Source: Paenibacillus camerounensis (GTDB taxonomy: Bacteria > Bacillota > Bacilli > Paenibacillales > Paenibacillaceae). Taken from it: DNA of 63,423 nucleotides. Each line of letters opens with the position of its first letter. Positions within the stretch are counted from its first letter, which is position 1. A program made the translations under genes and the position numbers. Of this stretch, positions 62,043 through 63,423 are shown in pieces. The stretch lies in the NCBI RefSeq assembly GCF_000723885.1, contig NZ_CCDG010000013.1, positions 1 through 63,423 on the forward strand, in the 5' to 3' direction. Under the pieces are notes generated by a model. That model was not told the DNA's origin. It made no database searches and saw only the letters and a program-made list of their open reading frames with translations.

Positions 62043-63222
62043 ACGTTTATTGCCGCTTATCCTTTGTCTTTCTCTGCTTGCCGCCACCCAGACCGGATGC
62101 TGGAGCAGCAAGGAGATCGAGGATCTGGCGCTGTACACCGGCCTCGCCCTGGATGTCGGGGAGCTGACCAAGGCTGAACAGGAGCTTGCCGATAAAGGGG
62201 TTCATTACTCAAAAGAGAACAAGATTACGGCAACGGTCCAGATAGTCCCGGTAAAAATGGTAGGCATTAAAGAAAAACAAGGCAGCCAGCAAACCGCATC
62301 CTATCATAATCTCTCCGGCACCGGGGACTCTGTGCTTGAAATTTTCCGCCAGTACTCCATCCGCAATGACCGCCCGATCGTCGGTCATCACCTCAAAGTC
62401 ATTGTTGTCTCAGCTGAGCTGCTGAAGCAGCAGACTATCGATCAGCTGATGGATTTTGTATTGCGTGATAATGATATCCGTCCAAGCACCATGGTTTTCA
62501 TCAGCCAGGGCCGGGCAAAAGACACTTTGGTCTCAGACAATGATGAGGTTCCCTCTTTCCACATCCGGCAGATGATCCGTAATCAGATCAGGACAAGTAA
62601 GGTAATGACCCCGGTCATTTTGTCCGATATGGACGCCCTTATGCACGCCAAGCGCAGCTTCGCACTGCAGAACCTGGTCACCGCAGATGGTGAAACCGAG
62701 TTTGCCGGAGCAGCAATAATTAAGGGGGATACGGGTCACTGGATCGGTAATCTGAGTCAGGAGGACACGGAATGTCTCTCCTGGCTGACTAAAAAAAGCT
62801 CCTCCGGTGTAATCAAAACCTATGACTGGGACAATGAGCCGATGACCTATGAAATGAAAGCAATGAACAGTAAAATCAAAGCCCAGGTAGACGGAGACGA
62901 AATCACCTTCAATGTATCTATTGAGACGGAAGGGCGGCTGATTGAAACGTGGAACATCTCCGGCTTGCCTTCCTCTAGTGAATATGCAAAAAAAACCGGC
63001 GAGGTCTTCGAAAAGAAGCTTAAGCAGATGATGGATCACCTGATCGTGAAGCTTCAGAAAGATTACAAGACTGATGTAGCCGGCTTTGGGAAGGTGCTCA
63101 GCATTCAGCATCCCAAGACCTGGAGTAAAGTCAAGGAGCATTGGGACGAGACGTTCAGCAGCTCCACTATCAATATTAAATTCGATCTCAGCATTACGGA
63201 TTTCGGTGCATTTACCAAGTAG
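62035..63222 (+). CDS. GerC-family germination lipoprotein
   Basis: 395 residues. Signal peptide and lipobox (LLAATQTGC) followed by WSSKEIEDLALYTGLALDVG, the standard Ger(x)C start. The remaining parts (ISQGRAKDTL, RTSKVMTPVILSDMDALM, GAAIIKGDTGHWIGNLSQEDTECLSWL) follow GerC domains 1-3. Lies in the spore inner membrane, with A and B. ATG overlaps the end of gerB. Nothing is recognised in the last 200 bases of the window. Confidence 0.9.
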   Translation: MYRRLLPLILCLSLLAATQTGCWSSKEIEDLALYTGLALDVGELTKAEQELADKGVHYSKENKITATVQIVPVKMVGIKEKQGSQQTASYHNLSGTGDSVLEIFRQYSIRNDRPIVGHHLKVIVVSAELLKQQTIDQLMDFVLRDNDIRPSTMVFISQGRAKDTLVSDNDEVPSFHIRQMIRNQIRTSKVMTPVILSDMDALMHAKRSFALQNLVTADGETEFAGAAIIKGDTGHWIGNLSQEDTECLSWLTKKSSSGVIKTYDWDNEPMTYEMKAMNSKIKAQVDGDEITFNVSIETEGRLIETWNISGLPSSSEYAKKTGEVFEKKLKQMMDHLIVKLQKDYKTDVAGFGKVLSIQHPKTWSKVKEHWDETFSSSTINIKFDLSITDFGAFTK

Positions 63223-63423
63223 CAGATTTATAGAACAAATCCACCCGAAGTGTGGATCTATATAGAGGGTACTTAAGAACCTAATTTGCTGACTTCTGGC
63301 AGCTGCTTAACTTTAATTTGGTCTTACCCCCTTAAGGCGTTCATTGTTCTTGGCAGCTGGCAGCTGTATTGAAATAGCGAATATAGGCATATACCCTGGC
63401 CAAATGTATGCGAAAAAACGAAT

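Overview
The window looks like a chromosome segment of a Paenibacillus-type endospore-forming Firmicute. It carries a GerA/GerB/GerC germinant-receptor operon, an alpha/beta-type small acid-soluble spore protein, an S-layer-homology (SLH) surface protein, ThyX, HelD, OmpR-type two-component systems and a secreted alpha-1,3-glucanase-like enzyme. Gene identities come from reading the translated sequence. No database search was run.

Layout. 1-6262 (minus strand): an adenosylcobalamin riboswitch with a terminator controls a 1739-residue SLH-anchored protein built from two alpha/alpha-barrel regions and four transcobalamin-C-terminal-like (DUF4430) regions, followed by a truncated lipoprotein gene. 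This looks like a surface B12-capture module. 6302-7299 holds no gene but has a polypyrimidine hexamer microsatellite and a dispersed repeat.

7300-25633 is the most unusual block. On the minus strand, from 22447 down to 7300, lie a secreted/anchored von Willebrand A (VWA) protein, a 1129-residue tubulin/FtsZ-like GTPase, a 792-residue unknown protein, a second membrane VWA protein, a small beta-rich protein, a zinc-finger TRAFAC-like GTPase, and a 1088-residue GTPase-associated (GAP1-like) protein with one membrane span. Divergent from it on the plus strand are a 50-residue membrane peptide, a zinc-ribbon membrane protein and a large membrane-anchored extracytoplasmic protein. I read this as one membrane-spanning machine with a cytosolic tubulin and GTPase core and extracellular VWA sensors.

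25886-36368: a coiled-coil protein, a cluster of sugar-phosphate cyclase (AroB family), APH-type kinase and GNAT genes, NUDIX, thyX, a MerR regulator, a small kinase, GNAT, helD, and a divergent IF-3 paralogue behind a promoter-terminator leader. Two gene fragments are present (a WecG/TagA-type glycosyltransferase and an acetylhydrolase). 36451-42651: an envelope DUF4097 / response regulator / histidine kinase operon and a GH87-like glucanase. 42780-44705: a 51-bp tandem hairpin array abutting a decayed ABC permease and a frameshifted histidine kinase.

44716-63222: SASP, ADP-ribosylglycohydrolase, a Gfo/Idh/MocA oxidoreductase, a housecleaning pair (MazG-like and MutT-like) with a DUF1648 protein, a class B penicillin-binding protein, YceI, a second two-component system, several lipoproteins, an amidase, a YCII-like protein, YpsA, and the gerABC operon. 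Convergent genes are usually separated by strong bidirectional terminators. Two 51-bp repeat arrays (14240 and 42780) share a consensus and a hairpin, and further dispersed intergenic repeats are visible.
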